Assembly: GCA_015068245.1 (NCBI GenBank)
Contig: SVKU01000008.1
Location: 1 to 64,000 of the forward strand
DNA: 64,000 bases
Direction of reading: 5' to 3'
Source of the DNA: Oscillospiraceae bacterium
Lineage (GTDB): Bacteria > Bacillota > Clostridia > Oscillospirales > Oscillospiraceae
The position numbers were made by a program, and so were the translations under genes. Below, one piece after another: positions 7,544 through 16,643 of the stretch; positions within the stretch are counted from its first letter, which is position 1; every line of letters begins with the position of its first letter. Below the pieces are notes generated by a model. That model did not search any database. It was given only the letters and a program-made list of their open reading frames with translations, and was not told the origin of the DNA.

Positions 7544-8596
7544 TTATTTCTCCAATATATACTCATTCATTGGCTTTGCCATGTATCTGATGGGATCCAT
7601 CCTGTCGGTGGTCACAAATCCGGGATGTGCGGAAATAACATCCGGGATTCGGTTAACCACAGTGGTGCAGGTGAGAACATGGGTCTGCGGGTTCCTGACG
7701 AAAATTTCAGTGTCTGGATTGCCTGTGAAATACCACGTTACACCGTCTGTCTCACCGGGCTCGTACAGCTTACCGCAGACTTCAATTTCAATGGCAATGC
7801 CTTCAGCTGTTGTGGTTTCGGCAGCAACGGACATGCCGATCACCCTGCCCGCAGGTATGGTTTCTCCGGTGGTTTTGCTGTACAGGTCGATTTCGCTGTA
7901 TTTCGGAATCCGCCTCATGGTCTGGTTCGTAACTGTCAGGCCAAGCTGGCGGCAAAGCCAGCCGTTTTGATCTCCCGGCAGGCAGGGCCAAAGTCCATCT
8001 GCGGTGGGTTTCCATCGTCCAAGACCTTCATTGAACTCTTCCGCAGTCAGCCCGACACCGTGACCTGCAATGAAATCGCTGCCATAGTTGTCGATATCGT
8101 AATATACAAGGCCGTGGATCTTTTCCAGCTTCGACATGGATCCTGCCACGTTTGTGACAAGGCTTCCCCAATAAACGTCCGGATACCCGCTGCCGGAGAC
8201 AGTTACGCCGGCAGCTTTTGCCATTTCGTCAATGCGCTTTGTTATTTCAGGCGACGATGTCCACGGCCAGAAGGCTTCCTCGCCTATGGTCAGGACGTTC
8301 ACGCCTGCGTCACAGCAGGCCTTGATGGTTTCTTCAAGCTCCGCAACAGTGCCTTTTGTTGCGATAAGGCAGATATCTGCACCGCTCCGGTGCAAAACTT
8401 CCGCAGCATTCTTGCTGTCCGACACCGTGATGCCTATACTGCCAATACCGGCGATTTCACCCGCATCCCGCCCTATCTGAGCAGGATTTCTGGCAAATGC
8501 TGCCACCAGTTCACAGTCCTTTTCCAAAAGGGTTTTCATTATCAGACTTCCCATGCGGCCTATGCCGAACTGAGCAGCTCTGACCTTGCGATTCAT
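7544..8596 (-). CDS. DapB-like NAD(P)-dependent dehydrogenase, paralogue 2
   Basis: 350 residues, first gene of the operon 8596-5518. Rossmann motif AAQFGIGRMG near the N-terminus, then TIGEEAFWPW and CLPGDQNGWLCR blocks matching the paralogue downstream; both end in KPMNEYxxEK-like tails (RPMNEYVEKEN, KPMNEYILEK). The pair clearly arose by duplication. Two such proteins could act as a heteromer or on two successive intermediates. A GGGGTG ribosome site precedes the ATG, and a well-formed promoter lies at 8639-8667. Function as for the neighbour: reversible dehydrogenation or reductive amination is the family expectation, substrate unknown. Confidence 0.75.
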   Translation of the reverse strand: MNRKVRAAQFGIGRMGSLIMKTLLEKDCELVAAFARNPAQIGRDAGEIAGIGSIGITVSDSKNAAEVLHRSGADICLIATKGTVAELEETIKACCDAGVNVLTIGEEAFWPWTSSPEITKRIDEMAKAAGVTVSGSGYPDVYWGSLVTNVAGSMSKLEKIHGLVYYDIDNYGSDFIAGHGVGLTAEEFNEGLGRWKPTADGLWPCLPGDQNGWLCRQLGLTVTNQTMRRIPKYSEIDLYSKTTGETIPAGRVIGMSVAAETTTAEGIAIEIEVCGKLYEPGETDGVTWYFTGNPDTEIFVRNPQTHVLTCTTVVNRIPDVISAHPGFVTTDRMDPIRYMAKPMNEYILEK

Positions 8597-8638
8597 TGGA
8601 TCACCCCACCATATTAAGTATTCTTAATCATATATTTA

Positions 8639-8667
8639 ACTGTACAATATTATCAATTGAATGTCAA
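8639..8667 (-). promoter_or_regulatory. Sigma-A-type promoter of the 8596-5518 operon
   Basis: On the minus strand TTGACA (8662-8667), 17-bp spacer, TACAGT (8639-8644), 43 bases upstream of the start codon. It lies in the 136-bp region shared with the divergent OYE-type gene at 8733. Confidence 0.65.
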
Positions 8668-8732
8668 TTACGGTTGCTTTTTTAGGGCAAATATACTATA
8701 TTTAAAGCAAAGAAATAGAAGGAATGATAAGG

Positions 8733-10724
8733 ATGAAATCAAAATTCAGCCATCTTCTGTCCCCATATACCATTGCCGGCAAAACTTTCAAAAACCGCAT
8801 ACTTGCCGCTCCCCACGGAACTCTGCACGAAAATGACGGCGGATATATGCACCAGGATTATCTGGACTACTGTCAGGTTTTGATTGACGGCGGAGTTGCC
8901 CGCATAAGCACGCTGGACAATCCTGTTGACCCTGTTTACGGCGGTCGCGGAGGTGCCAGAAGATTCAGATTTTTCGATGATCCTCTGTCGGTTGATCTGC
9001 TGGAATCTGTTAAGCAGTACAACCGCATGGCTCACGCTGCCGGTGTGCTGACCATGATAGAGCTTTCCCACGGCGGAAAAAGCAACGGTGCCGAACCGGG
9101 TTACGAACACATGATGACTGCTGACTGTGCGCTGGCTGTATCTCCCGAACCACCCGGCCCAAAGATGGAACCCATGCCCGGTATGCCGCCTATGATCGAG
9201 CTTCCCCTGCGGGTAATGGAAGAACAGGACATTGAGAACATTGCCAACCAGTTTGCATACTGTGCAAAAGCAGTGAAGGATTGCGGCTGTGACGGTGTTG
9301 TAGTCCATGGCGGTCACGGTCAGCTTTTCACCCAGTTTCTTTCGTCCACCTCCAACCGACGGACAGACAAATTCGGCGGAAGTCCCGAAAACCGTGCAAG
9401 AGCACCTATTATGATCCTGCAGCGTATAAGAGATGTCTGCGGTGTCGATTTTATAATCGAGCTGCGTGTCAGTGCCGTTTCCGAGGGTGAGATGGAGATA
9501 TCTCTTGACGAAACCGTTGAATTTGCAAAAATGGTGGACGGACTGGTGGATATTTTCCACGTTTCCTCCTCCGTGGGCACTATCCCCACCTCCGCATACC
9601 CCTCCGGTCTGAACGTGGAATATGCGGCAGAGATAAAAAAGCACGTCAAAATGGCGGTTGCCGTGGTGGGTGCCATCAACGACCCCGAGATGGCTGAAAA
9701 GATAATCTCCGAGGGTAAGGCAGACTTTATATGTTCGGGCCGTCAGCTGCATTTGTCTGACCCGCGATGGCCGAGGAAGGTCATGGAAGGTCAGCCGGAA
9801 ATGATAAACACCTGCCTGCGCTGCGCCACCGGCTGCACCGGCGATTTCCTGTGCCGTGTTAACCCGGTGGTTCAGATGAAGCTGCACACGGATCTGGAAA
9901 CAAAGCCTGCCGTTACGCCACGGAAAGTGGTGGTCATAGGCGGAGGTATCGCAGGAATGAAGGCTGCCGAAACCGCTGCTTTGCGTGGGCATGATGTGGT
10001 GCTGTTTGAAAAAAGCTCCACCCTCGGCGGAGTTTGCCGCTTTGCCGATTGGGACGAAAGCAAAACCGACACAAAGCTGTTTAAAGACAACATGGCTGCC
10101 AGAATGAAAACTCTGGGAGTTGACGTTCGCCTTTCCATCGCCGCAACACCGGAACTGGTGGCTGCCGAAGAACCCTTTGCGGTAATTGCCGCCCTCGGCG
10201 CAAAACAGGTCACCGCAGTAAAAGGCTCTGCCATGAACGCTATGGGTGCCTATTCGCCCAACGCCGATTCCGGCGGTACCGTTGTGGTGATCGGCGGCGG
10301 TCTGACAGGTGTTGAAACTGCACTGCACCTGAAACGGTGCGGAAACGACGTCGTGCTGATAGAAGCCGAAAACAGGCTGCTGCCCACACTGCTGCCGGAG
10401 GATATGGCAGACTTTTTCAAAAAATCCAAACCCGGCGGACATTATAACCCTATGGAACTGTTGGGTCAGCTGAACGATACCGGCATCGTGACCCGTGTAA
10501 ACTGTAAGGCTGAGGAAGTCATCAAAAACGGCGTTGTGCTTGCCGACGGCGAAGTTATCCCCTGCCAAAAGGCCGTGATCGCCACAGGCGTTCAGCCGCT
10601 GACTGAGCAGGCAGAAAAATTCAGAGGAATCTCTCCCCTGTTTTTCAACATTGGCGACAGCTATGAGCCGGGAACCATCAGAGAAGCCGTATTTTCCGGT
10701 TATCGTGCCGCCATGAGTATATAA
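8733..10724 (+). CDS. OYE-type NADH:flavin/FAD oxidoreductase (BaiCD/2,4-dienoyl-CoA reductase family)
   Basis: 663 residues. FMN barrel at residues 1-360 with active-site segment VVHGGHGQLFTQFL (H192, H195) and NRRTDKFGG; [4Fe-4S] motif CLRCATGCTGDFLC; FAD site GGGIAGMKAAE; NAD(P) site GGGLTGVETA. It is the only fully canonical copy of the three in the window by active-site sequence. The loop in front of the catalytic segment holds PGPKMEPMPGMPP (about 141-153), at the same place as the long insertions of its paralogues. It probably reduces an activated C=C bond using NAD(P)H. An upstream ATG at 8724 sits directly on the ribosome site; GAAGGA nine bases before 8733 favours that start. It is divergent from the DapB-like/PhzA-like operon, suggesting a shared pathway. 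Confidence 0.85.
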   Translation: MKSKFSHLLSPYTIAGKTFKNRILAAPHGTLHENDGGYMHQDYLDYCQVLIDGGVARISTLDNPVDPVYGGRGGARRFRFFDDPLSVDLLESVKQYNRMAHAAGVLTMIELSHGGKSNGAEPGYEHMMTADCALAVSPEPPGPKMEPMPGMPPMIELPLRVMEEQDIENIANQFAYCAKAVKDCGCDGVVVHGGHGQLFTQFLSSTSNRRTDKFGGSPENRARAPIMILQRIRDVCGVDFIIELRVSAVSEGEMEISLDETVEFAKMVDGLVDIFHVSSSVGTIPTSAYPSGLNVEYAAEIKKHVKMAVAVVGAINDPEMAEKIISEGKADFICSGRQLHLSDPRWPRKVMEGQPEMINTCLRCATGCTGDFLCRVNPVVQMKLHTDLETKPAVTPRKVVVIGGGIAGMKAAETAALRGHDVVLFEKSSTLGGVCRFADWDESKTDTKLFKDNMAARMKTLGVDVRLSIAATPELVAAEEPFAVIAALGAKQVTAVKGSAMNAMGAYSPNADSGGTVVVIGGGLTGVETALHLKRCGNDVVLIEAENRLLPTLLPEDMADFFKKSKPGGHYNPMELLGQLNDTGIVTRVNCKAEEVIKNGVVLADGEVIPCQKAVIATGVQPLTEQAEKFRGISPLFFNIGDSYEPGTIREAVFSGYRAAMSI

Positions 10725-10936
10725 AACCTCGTAGAGTTCGCCGGCTACGTCAGCGAAATATGTCCAATACGAAATTTCCGTGCAGCTCATGCAAATGCGT
10801 TGCATTTGCATACCGGAGATTTCTCTTTGCGCTCTTCAAACGTGGGAAAAATCCTGCTAAACCAAGATTTTGAGTGCGATGCATAAGGGCGAAGAAACCG
10901 TTTCAAAATAGTCCGACGGACTATTCTGACACGCTG

Positions 10937-10978
10937 AAAACCCCGTAACCGCTGGGATATCAACGGTTACGGGGTTTT
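10937..10978. terminator. Bidirectional terminator between convergent genes
   Basis: A perfect 15-bp stem (10937-10951 with 10964-10978) with AAAA on one side and TTTT on the other lies between the plus-strand gene ending at 10724 and the minus-strand gene ending at 10997. The rest of this 272-bp gap holds smaller palindromes (near 10786-10811 and 10907-10925) and no gene. Confidence 0.8.
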
Positions 10979-10996
10979 AGTATGCGGGTACATTTG

Positions 10997-11866
10997 TCAG
11001 CTGGCGATCTGCTCTCTGATTATCATAGGCACTTTATGCCTTGCGTTTACCAGGAACGCTGCTTCCGACTGCTTGGGTGCCCAGGTTTTAGTGTAGAACA
11101 TTTCCTTGTATTTCTGCACAAGCTCTTCATCTGTCCTGCCTGCCAGATGGCCGCTGACTATCATATCCTTGACAAACTCCGTCCAGTATTCGGCATCATA
11201 GAAAAACTGCCGCACTGCCTGTCCGTGGATCTCGCCCATATGCGGTACGAGATAATGTTCAACGTCCAGCATAGATGCCTTTTTGATGGATTCCATAGTC
11301 ATATCGTAGCCAACCACACAGCAGGGCATAACGGACGCTATGCCGTCACTGGGTACGCCAAAGGTTTCGCTGCCTATCAGCAGTTTTTCCTCCGGGCTGT
11401 AAAAGCATATGCTGCCTCTTGTGTGACCCGGCACCTCATAGACTGCAAAGGTGATACCTCCAAGGTCGATAACGTCGCCCTCGTGGACGATGATATCGGT
11501 CTTAAGCTGAGTTGGTACTGCGGGATCAAGCTCGGTGCCGCACATTTTTGCTGCCGATTCGTTCATCTCGAGCATGGTTTTTGCAGCGTTTGGCTTGGTA
11601 AACACATTGGCAGCATATTCGCTGGAAACCACCTTGACCTCCGGCCATGCTGCACGGCACATGGCACTGCCGCAGGCATGGTCAAAGTGGGAGTGGGTCA
11701 GCAGGACATAATCCAGGGGTCTGTCGCCCAAAACAGCTTTTATGTTTTCCACCATTTTCGGTGCGGAAAAGGAGTAACCGCTGTCCATCAATGCTGTTTT
11801 TTCTGCTCCCAGCAGCAAGAATGCTTCACCTCCGGAGGCTCCGCCTACGTTAATCAGTTGGTACAT
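10997..11866 (-). CDS. Metallo-beta-lactamase-fold hydrolase
   Basis: 289 residues from the ATG at 11866, chosen because AAAGGA lies nine bases upstream; a TTG 18 bases earlier is in frame but overlaps that site. The metal motif THSHFDHACG (H58, H60, D62, H63) is canonical, followed by VPGHTRGSICF and a C-terminal PHMGEIHG. The usual Asp of the SGD motif, which bridges both metals in glyoxalase-II-type enzymes, is Glu here (IGSETFG). Such enzymes hydrolyse thioesters, lactones or phosphodiesters, or serve flavodiiron proteins; there is no flavodoxin domain here. Substrate unknown. Next to the OYE-type gene, a thioesterase-like role is possible but unproven. Confidence 0.8.
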   Translation of the reverse strand: MYQLINVGGASGGEAFLLLGAEKTALMDSGYSFSAPKMVENIKAVLGDRPLDYVLLTHSHFDHACGSAMCRAAWPEVKVVSSEYAANVFTKPNAAKTMLEMNESAAKMCGTELDPAVPTQLKTDIIVHEGDVIDLGGITFAVYEVPGHTRGSICFYSPEEKLLIGSETFGVPSDGIASVMPCCVVGYDMTMESIKKASMLDVEHYLVPHMGEIHGQAVRQFFYDAEYWTEFVKDMIVSGHLAGRTDEELVQKYKEMFYTKTWAPKQSEAAFLVNARHKVPMIIREQIAS

Positions 11867-11884
11867 TGTTTGGGTTCCTTTCAA

Positions 11885-12366
11885 ATTCTGATTATCAATT
11901 AATTAAGCGATAGTAAGGGACGCATTTACCGTCTCGATTGCGGAACGGTCAAGACCGTTCCCTACGGTGTGATATGTTACGTTATGCGTTGTAGGGGCCG
12001 GCGTCCTCGACTGCCCTAAGCGGAACGACGAGGACGTCGTTCCCTACGGTGTTATAGGGTGGTCAGTGCGTAACAGGCGGGCGGATAATATCCGCCCCTA
12101 CGGCGTCGACGCAAACATTGCATTGGTTTGCATTTGAGGTGGGAATACGTCACGCTGTGCGTCGTTGCGGCGGGAGCAAGCCCCCGCCCTACGGTGCGAT
12201 ACGTTGCGTTGTGCGTTGTAGGGGCGGTCTTTGACCGCCCGCCGGCGACCAAAGGTCGCCCCTACGAAGAAATACGCTGCGTTGTGCGTGATTGGCGGGC
12301 GACGAAACGTCGCCCCTACAGCGTGATATGTTACGTTATGCGTTATTAATTATTAATTATTAACTG
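11885..12366. repeat. Palindrome array (intergenic mosaic)
   Basis: From about 11905 to 12365 short palindromes follow one another: GGAACGGTCAAGACCGTTCC (11941-11960), a GGAACGACGAGGACGTCGTTCC block, GGGCGGATAATATCCGCCC, GGGCGGTCTTTGACCGCCC (12222-12240) and GGGCGACGAAACGTCGCCC. They are joined by linkers like ACGTTGCGTTGTGCG. The array ends in TTATTAATTATTAATTATTAA just before the stop of the next gene. No gene is seen. Confidence 0.85.
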
Positions 12367-13092
12367 TCACCTCGGCACATATATGCCGCTGCTGCCCACG
12401 GTGTACTGAATGGGGTTTTCTCCCGGTGGAAGATCCCCCTTGGGTTCGTGGCCTTCGAGAGTTCCGTCTTTGATACCTTTCACGCAAGCCAGCAGCTCGA
12501 CTATACACTCAGGGGTTATGGGGCAGGTATTGTGGCAGGGATAGATGGTATCCACGCCATATTCCTCGCAAACAGCCTTCAGCTTATTCAGGCTGTTTTC
12601 AAAATCGTCCATATTTCTGTTTGCTCCAAACATGAAAACGGGACCGAATGACACAGTGTCTCCGGAGAAAAGAGCCTTATTCTTCTCGTCAAGCAGGCTG
12701 ATGGAGCCGGGAGTATGGCCGGGATTGTGGATAACCCTCAGCACGATACCGCCCAAGTCAAAAACGTGACCGTCTTCCACGGGTATGAACAAGGTTTTTA
12801 TTTCCGGCTGCCTGCTCATCAGCAGAGGTATCTCGTCAACATGGGCAAGGGCCGAATCAAACCGCCCCAAAGCCGCTGTATGGTCGCCGTCGCTATGGGT
12901 CATACACAGTGTCACCGGCAGTTTGGTGAGTTGGGATACCAGTGCCGGCAGATCCATATTCTCCGCTCCTGCGTCCAGCAGCAGGGCGGAATCCATGCCG
13001 GTAATGAGAAAACTGCGAACCATCATCTGGTCGATGGCGGTTATGTAGTCGTTGATTTTAATTACGGTTGTTTCGATTTTCGGCATTTCCAT
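12367..13092 (-). CDS. Metallo-beta-lactamase-fold hydrolase with HxDxDH metal motif
   Basis: 241 residues. The start at 13092 has AGGAG seven bases upstream; the frame extends upstream without a ribosome site. Motifs: THSDGDHTAALG (H66, D68, D70, H71), NPGHTPGSISL, LFSGDTVSFG and a late PCHNTCP. The second histidine of the HxHxDH motif is replaced by Asp (D68), a change that should alter the first zinc site and favour another metal. About 20% shorter than the neighbouring hydrolase and not closely similar, so probably a separate subfamily. Substrate unknown. Confidence 0.75.
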   Translation of the reverse strand: MEMPKIETTVIKINDYITAIDQMMVRSFLITGMDSALLLDAGAENMDLPALVSQLTKLPVTLCMTHSDGDHTAALGRFDSALAHVDEIPLLMSRQPEIKTLFIPVEDGHVFDLGGIVLRVIHNPGHTPGSISLLDEKNKALFSGDTVSFGPVFMFGANRNMDDFENSLNKLKAVCEEYGVDTIYPCHNTCPITPECIVELLACVKGIKDGTLEGHEPKGDLPPGENPIQYTVGSSGIYVPR

Positions 13093-13690
13093 GGCAAGGC
13101 TCCTTTTGTTTGATTGATAATCCTTTTCAGAAATATAATGTAGGGAACGGTCTTGACCGTTCCGGACAAACACTGATATGGCGGAACGGTCTTGACCGTT
13201 CCCTAAGTCGTCGACGCAAGCGTTGTGCGTGATCGGCGGGATACGTTACTTTGTACGTTGTAGGGGCTGGCGTCCTCGACAGCCCATAGCGGAACGGCGT
13301 GATACGTCACGTCGTGCGTAATTGAAGGCGGGAGCAGAAGCCCAAGGATTCGGCATTGCCGAATCCTAACGAAGTTCGCTTTGCGAACTTTACCCGCCCT
13401 ACGGTGCGATACGTTGCGTTGTGCGTTGTAGGGGCGGTCTTTGACCGCCCGCCGGCGATGAAATGTTGCCCCTTGGCTCCCCCTTTGGGGGAGCTGTCAA
13501 AAACGAAGTTTTTGACTGAGAGGGTAAACGTGTCACCCGGGTCAGCAAAGCTGACCCACAGCCGTGACCCTACGACGAAACACGTCACACCATGCGTTAT
13601 TAATTATTAATTCTTAATTATTAATTAATTCTATTGTACACAAATCTACCTGTCAAGGCAAGTTTGAACCGATACAATTAATTCCAAATG
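13093..13690. repeat. Palindrome array (intergenic mosaic)
   Basis: 13137-13600 holds two GGAACGGTC...GACCGTTCC palindromes, GGATTCGGCATTGCCGAATCC joined to a GAAGTTCGCTTTGCGAACTT palindrome (about 13346-13391), GGGCGGTCTTTGACCGCCC, the 50-bp GGCTCCCCCTTTGGGGGAGC...TTTTTGACTGAGAGGG element (13475-13524), and a GGTCAGCAAAGCTGACC palindrome. A TTATTAATTATTAATT-type tail covers 13594-13636. No gene is seen. Confidence 0.85.
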
Positions 13691-13734
13691 TGGTACAATC
13701 AGTTCATAGATATCAAATGAAAGGATTGAAGAAT

Positions 13735-15954
13735 ATGAAAAGAAAGCTTACCGCACTGCTGCTCATTTGCGCCATGCTGGTTTCCTGCATCGGCATCACC
13801 GTATATGCAGCACCCCCGGCACCTCCTCCCGCACCTCAGGTGGAAGGCGACATTTCCGGCGCTTCCGCAGCCACTTCCGCTTCTCAGATCTACGCAGTTA
13901 AAGACGGTGTGCTCACCGCAGGACAGATAGCAACCGTCAACCAGATCGCAGGCACCGTTACCGAAACCGCTGCCGGCGGCCTGTATATCGAGGGCACCGA
14001 CTACTCCGACGCCGTTTTCAAGTTCACCGGCGGTGACTATACCATTGGCGGCGAAGAAGACCTCTACGAGGAATCCTTTGAAAACAACATCGGTGAGATA
14101 ATTACCGACAAGTACAATTCCGTTATCAAGCTCAAGGCCGATACCATGAACGGCAAGCGTTCCGGTGCCGCCGCCAACATGACAGCAGGCACCGTTGTCA
14201 TCGACAACACATTCATCTATTCCGAAGGCAACCAGCGTTACGCCGTGGCAGCTTCCGCAGGCAGCCTCATCGTCAACGATTCCGCCTTTGTAACTCTGGG
14301 CGACGTTCCTGCCACCGCTTCCAAGTCCGAACCCATGTCCAACCCCGCTCTGCTGGTTTCCGGCAAAACCAGGACCAATATGTCCACCGGACGCAGCCAG
14401 ACCTATTACTTCAACTCCTACGTTGTGACCGACGGCTGGGCTGCCATGAGCACCGACTCCGCCATGGGCAACGGTCTTGACTTCTATTCCTACAACTCCG
14501 TTGGTCTTGCCCGTACCGGCGGTTACGGCACATATGCCGACTCCAACTGCCGTGTATGGCTCTACGGCTCCGTTGTTCAGGGTGCAGAGATCGGCGCAAT
14601 CATCTCCAACAACGGCGCTGTCCACTGCTTTAGCGGCGCTGATGCCACCGAAGAACTGCTGCAGTACAACAAGGGCGAAACCACCGACAAGGCCAATGAG
14701 CTTATCGGCGGACGAAACGCTTTCCAGATCCACAGCCCCGACATGATGGGCGGCGGCAGAAAGCTGGGCAAGCAGGCTGTCGTTGAGGTCAAAAACTCCA
14801 GGCTGATAACCACCAAAGACATCGTTTCCGCCTGCGATTACTACGCAACCTACGGCGAAGCCGTTGGCAAATACGTGGACATGATAGACGGTGCTGCCAT
14901 TCTCGTTAAATCCCACACCGCAGATATCGACCTGACCGCTTCCGAGGTTCAGTCCCACAGCAACACCATACTCATGACCGTCATCAACAGTGACAGCATG
15001 AGCCGTTACCTCAAGGTCGGCAACACCGATACCCCCACTTCCCTGACCATGACCGACATGACCGTTTCCGGTGACGTGAAGAATTACGACTATCAGCGCG
15101 GTGTTGATGTTGTGCTGAACAACACTGTTTGGACAGGCGCAGTTGACACATGGTCTGCCGATCAGTGGAACGCCTACTGGGCTGACTGTGCCGACGACGA
15201 GTATTGCTACTGGATCCTCGATCCCGCCAAGTATTCCTACAACAGTGAAGGCACCTCCATCACTGTTGGCGCAGGTTCCAAGTGGATCGTCACCGGTGAC
15301 AGCGTGTTGAACAGCCTGACCATCGCAGAAGGCGGCGTTATCGAAGCTGCCGATGGTGCCGCACTGCACATTTTCGTAGACGGCAAGGAAGTGGAACTTG
15401 CTGCCGGAACTTTCGAAGGCGCTATCCTCATCACTACTGACGAATCTCCCGAGAACTTCCCCGTTTTCAAGAAGTATTTCAAGGACGTTGCCGCCGACGC
15501 ATGGTATGCGGAATATGTAACCAACCTGGCAGGCGTCGGTGTTATCAACGGCTATTCCGACGGTTCCTTTAAGCCTGACGACAACGTGACCTACGGTCAG
15601 GTTCTGAAAATGGCCTGCGTTGCAGCTCTTGGTCAGGAGTTGCCCGGCACTGCCGACCATTGGGCAGGCGGATACTATGCCGCAGCCGTTGCTCTCGGCA
15701 TCCTGCCCGCAGGTATCGACCTTGACGCTCCCTGTCCCAGAGGCGATGTGGCTGAGGTTTGCGCAAAGCTGCTGAATCTCCAGGCAGCAGCCAAATCTCC
15801 CTTTACCGACACCGATTCTGCTGCAGTCGCAGCATTGGCAGAAGCCGGTGTTGTGGGCGGTTATGGTGACGGCACCTTCCGTCCCGATCAGGGCATCAAG
15901 CGCAGCGAGCTTTCAAAGATGATTTGGCTGCTGCTGGAACTTAAAGGTAAATAA
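13735..15954 (+). CDS. SLH-domain surface protein with repeat-rich beta-solenoid-like ectodomain
   Basis: 739 residues from the ATG at 13735 (AAAGGA nine bases upstream). A classical signal peptide ends near residue 26 (VYAAPP), followed by a Pro/Ala linker. Residues about 40-575 are rich in Gly, Asn, Thr and short hydrophobic strands with recurring VVxxNSxxxx-like turns, as in right-handed parallel beta-helix proteins. Residues 580-739 hold three SLH domains (YFKDVAADAWYAEYV...INGYSDGSFKPDD; a central degenerate one; PFTDTDSAAVAAL...VGGYGDGTFRPD), which bind pyruvylated cell-wall polymer. It is a wall-anchored protein, possibly an adhesin or glycan-binding factor. Codon use is strongly C-ending, as in highly expressed genes. 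Flanked on both sides by palindrome arrays. Confidence 0.8.
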   Translation: MKRKLTALLLICAMLVSCIGITVYAAPPAPPPAPQVEGDISGASAATSASQIYAVKDGVLTAGQIATVNQIAGTVTETAAGGLYIEGTDYSDAVFKFTGGDYTIGGEEDLYEESFENNIGEIITDKYNSVIKLKADTMNGKRSGAAANMTAGTVVIDNTFIYSEGNQRYAVAASAGSLIVNDSAFVTLGDVPATASKSEPMSNPALLVSGKTRTNMSTGRSQTYYFNSYVVTDGWAAMSTDSAMGNGLDFYSYNSVGLARTGGYGTYADSNCRVWLYGSVVQGAEIGAIISNNGAVHCFSGADATEELLQYNKGETTDKANELIGGRNAFQIHSPDMMGGGRKLGKQAVVEVKNSRLITTKDIVSACDYYATYGEAVGKYVDMIDGAAILVKSHTADIDLTASEVQSHSNTILMTVINSDSMSRYLKVGNTDTPTSLTMTDMTVSGDVKNYDYQRGVDVVLNNTVWTGAVDTWSADQWNAYWADCADDEYCYWILDPAKYSYNSEGTSITVGAGSKWIVTGDSVLNSLTIAEGGVIEAADGAALHIFVDGKEVELAAGTFEGAILITTDESPENFPVFKKYFKDVAADAWYAEYVTNLAGVGVINGYSDGSFKPDDNVTYGQVLKMACVAALGQELPGTADHWAGGYYAAAVALGILPAGIDLDAPCPRGDVAEVCAKLLNLQAAAKSPFTDTDSAAVAALAEAGVVGGYGDGTFRPDQGIKRSELSKMIWLLLELKGK

Positions 15955-15966
15955 TCGAACAAACAG

Positions 15967-15998
15967 CAGGGCGGGAGAAAACTCCCGCCCTGTTTTTT
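15967..15998 (+). terminator. Terminator of the SLH protein gene
   Basis: A perfect 11-bp G/C-rich stem (15967-15977 with 15982-15992), AAAA loop and six T residues, 12 bases after the stop codon. Confidence 0.9.
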
Positions 15999-16625
15999 GT
16001 TGTGCTGCGGTCACGGCGTGATACATCGCGTTGTGCGCAGCATCGCCTTCCCCTTGAGGGGAAGGTGGCTGAGTGAAACGAAGCCGGATGAGGTGGAAGC
16101 ACCCTCTCAGTCAGCTTCGCTGACAGCTCTCCCACAGGGAGAGCCAAGTATTAACGTCACGTTGTGCGTGATTGGCGGCGACGAAACGTCGCCCCTACGG
16201 CGTGATACGTTACATTGTGCGTAATTGGAGGCGGGAGCAGAAGCCCAAGGATTCGGCATTGCCGAATCCTAACGAAGTTCGCTTTGCGAACTTTACCCGC
16301 CCTACGGCGTGGTACGTTGCGTTGTGCGTTGTAGGGGCGGTCTTTGACCGCCCGAGGGCGATGAAATGTTGCCCCTTGGCTCCCCCTTTGGGGGAGCTGG
16401 CAAAAACGAAGTTTTTGACTGAGAGGGCATGCGGTCACGGCACGCCGTGCCCCTACGGCGTGATACGTTGCGTCGTGCGTTGTAGGGGCGAGCTGTGCTC
16501 GCCCGCGGGCGACGAAACGTCGCCCCTACGGAGTTATACGTCACGTCGTGCGTAATTGGAGGCGGGAGCAAGCCCCCGCCCTACGGTGCGATACGTTGCG
16601 TTGTGCGTGATTGGCGGACTTTTTG
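15999..16625. repeat. Palindrome array (intergenic mosaic)
   Basis: Contains a CTTCCCCTTGAGGGGAAGGTGGC...GGGAGAGCC element (16049-16145), then GGGCGACGAAACGTCGCCC-type, GGATTCGGCATTGCCGAATCC, GGGCGGTCTTTGACCGCCC (16336-16354), the GGCTCCCCCTTTGGGGGAGC element (16379-16428) and GGGCGAGCTGTGCTCGCCC palindromes. These are joined by CGTTGCGTTGTGCG linkers. No gene is seen. Confidence 0.85.
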
Positions 16626-16643
16626 ATTATTTCCCTGTTTTCC

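Noticed and set aside
6474-8596. Ornithine fermentation operon
   Set aside because: The DapB-like proteins resemble 2,4-diaminopentanoate dehydrogenase, but the aminomutase, racemase and thiolase genes of that pathway are absent here.
8739-10811. 690-codon open frame antisense to the OYE-type gene
   Set aside because: Shadow frame; the plus-strand product carries complete OYE, Fe-S and FAD motifs.
13699-15660. 653-codon open frame antisense to the SLH protein gene
   Set aside because: Shadow frame with Gly/Val/Ala-rich translation and no start signals; the plus strand has a signal peptide and SLH domains.
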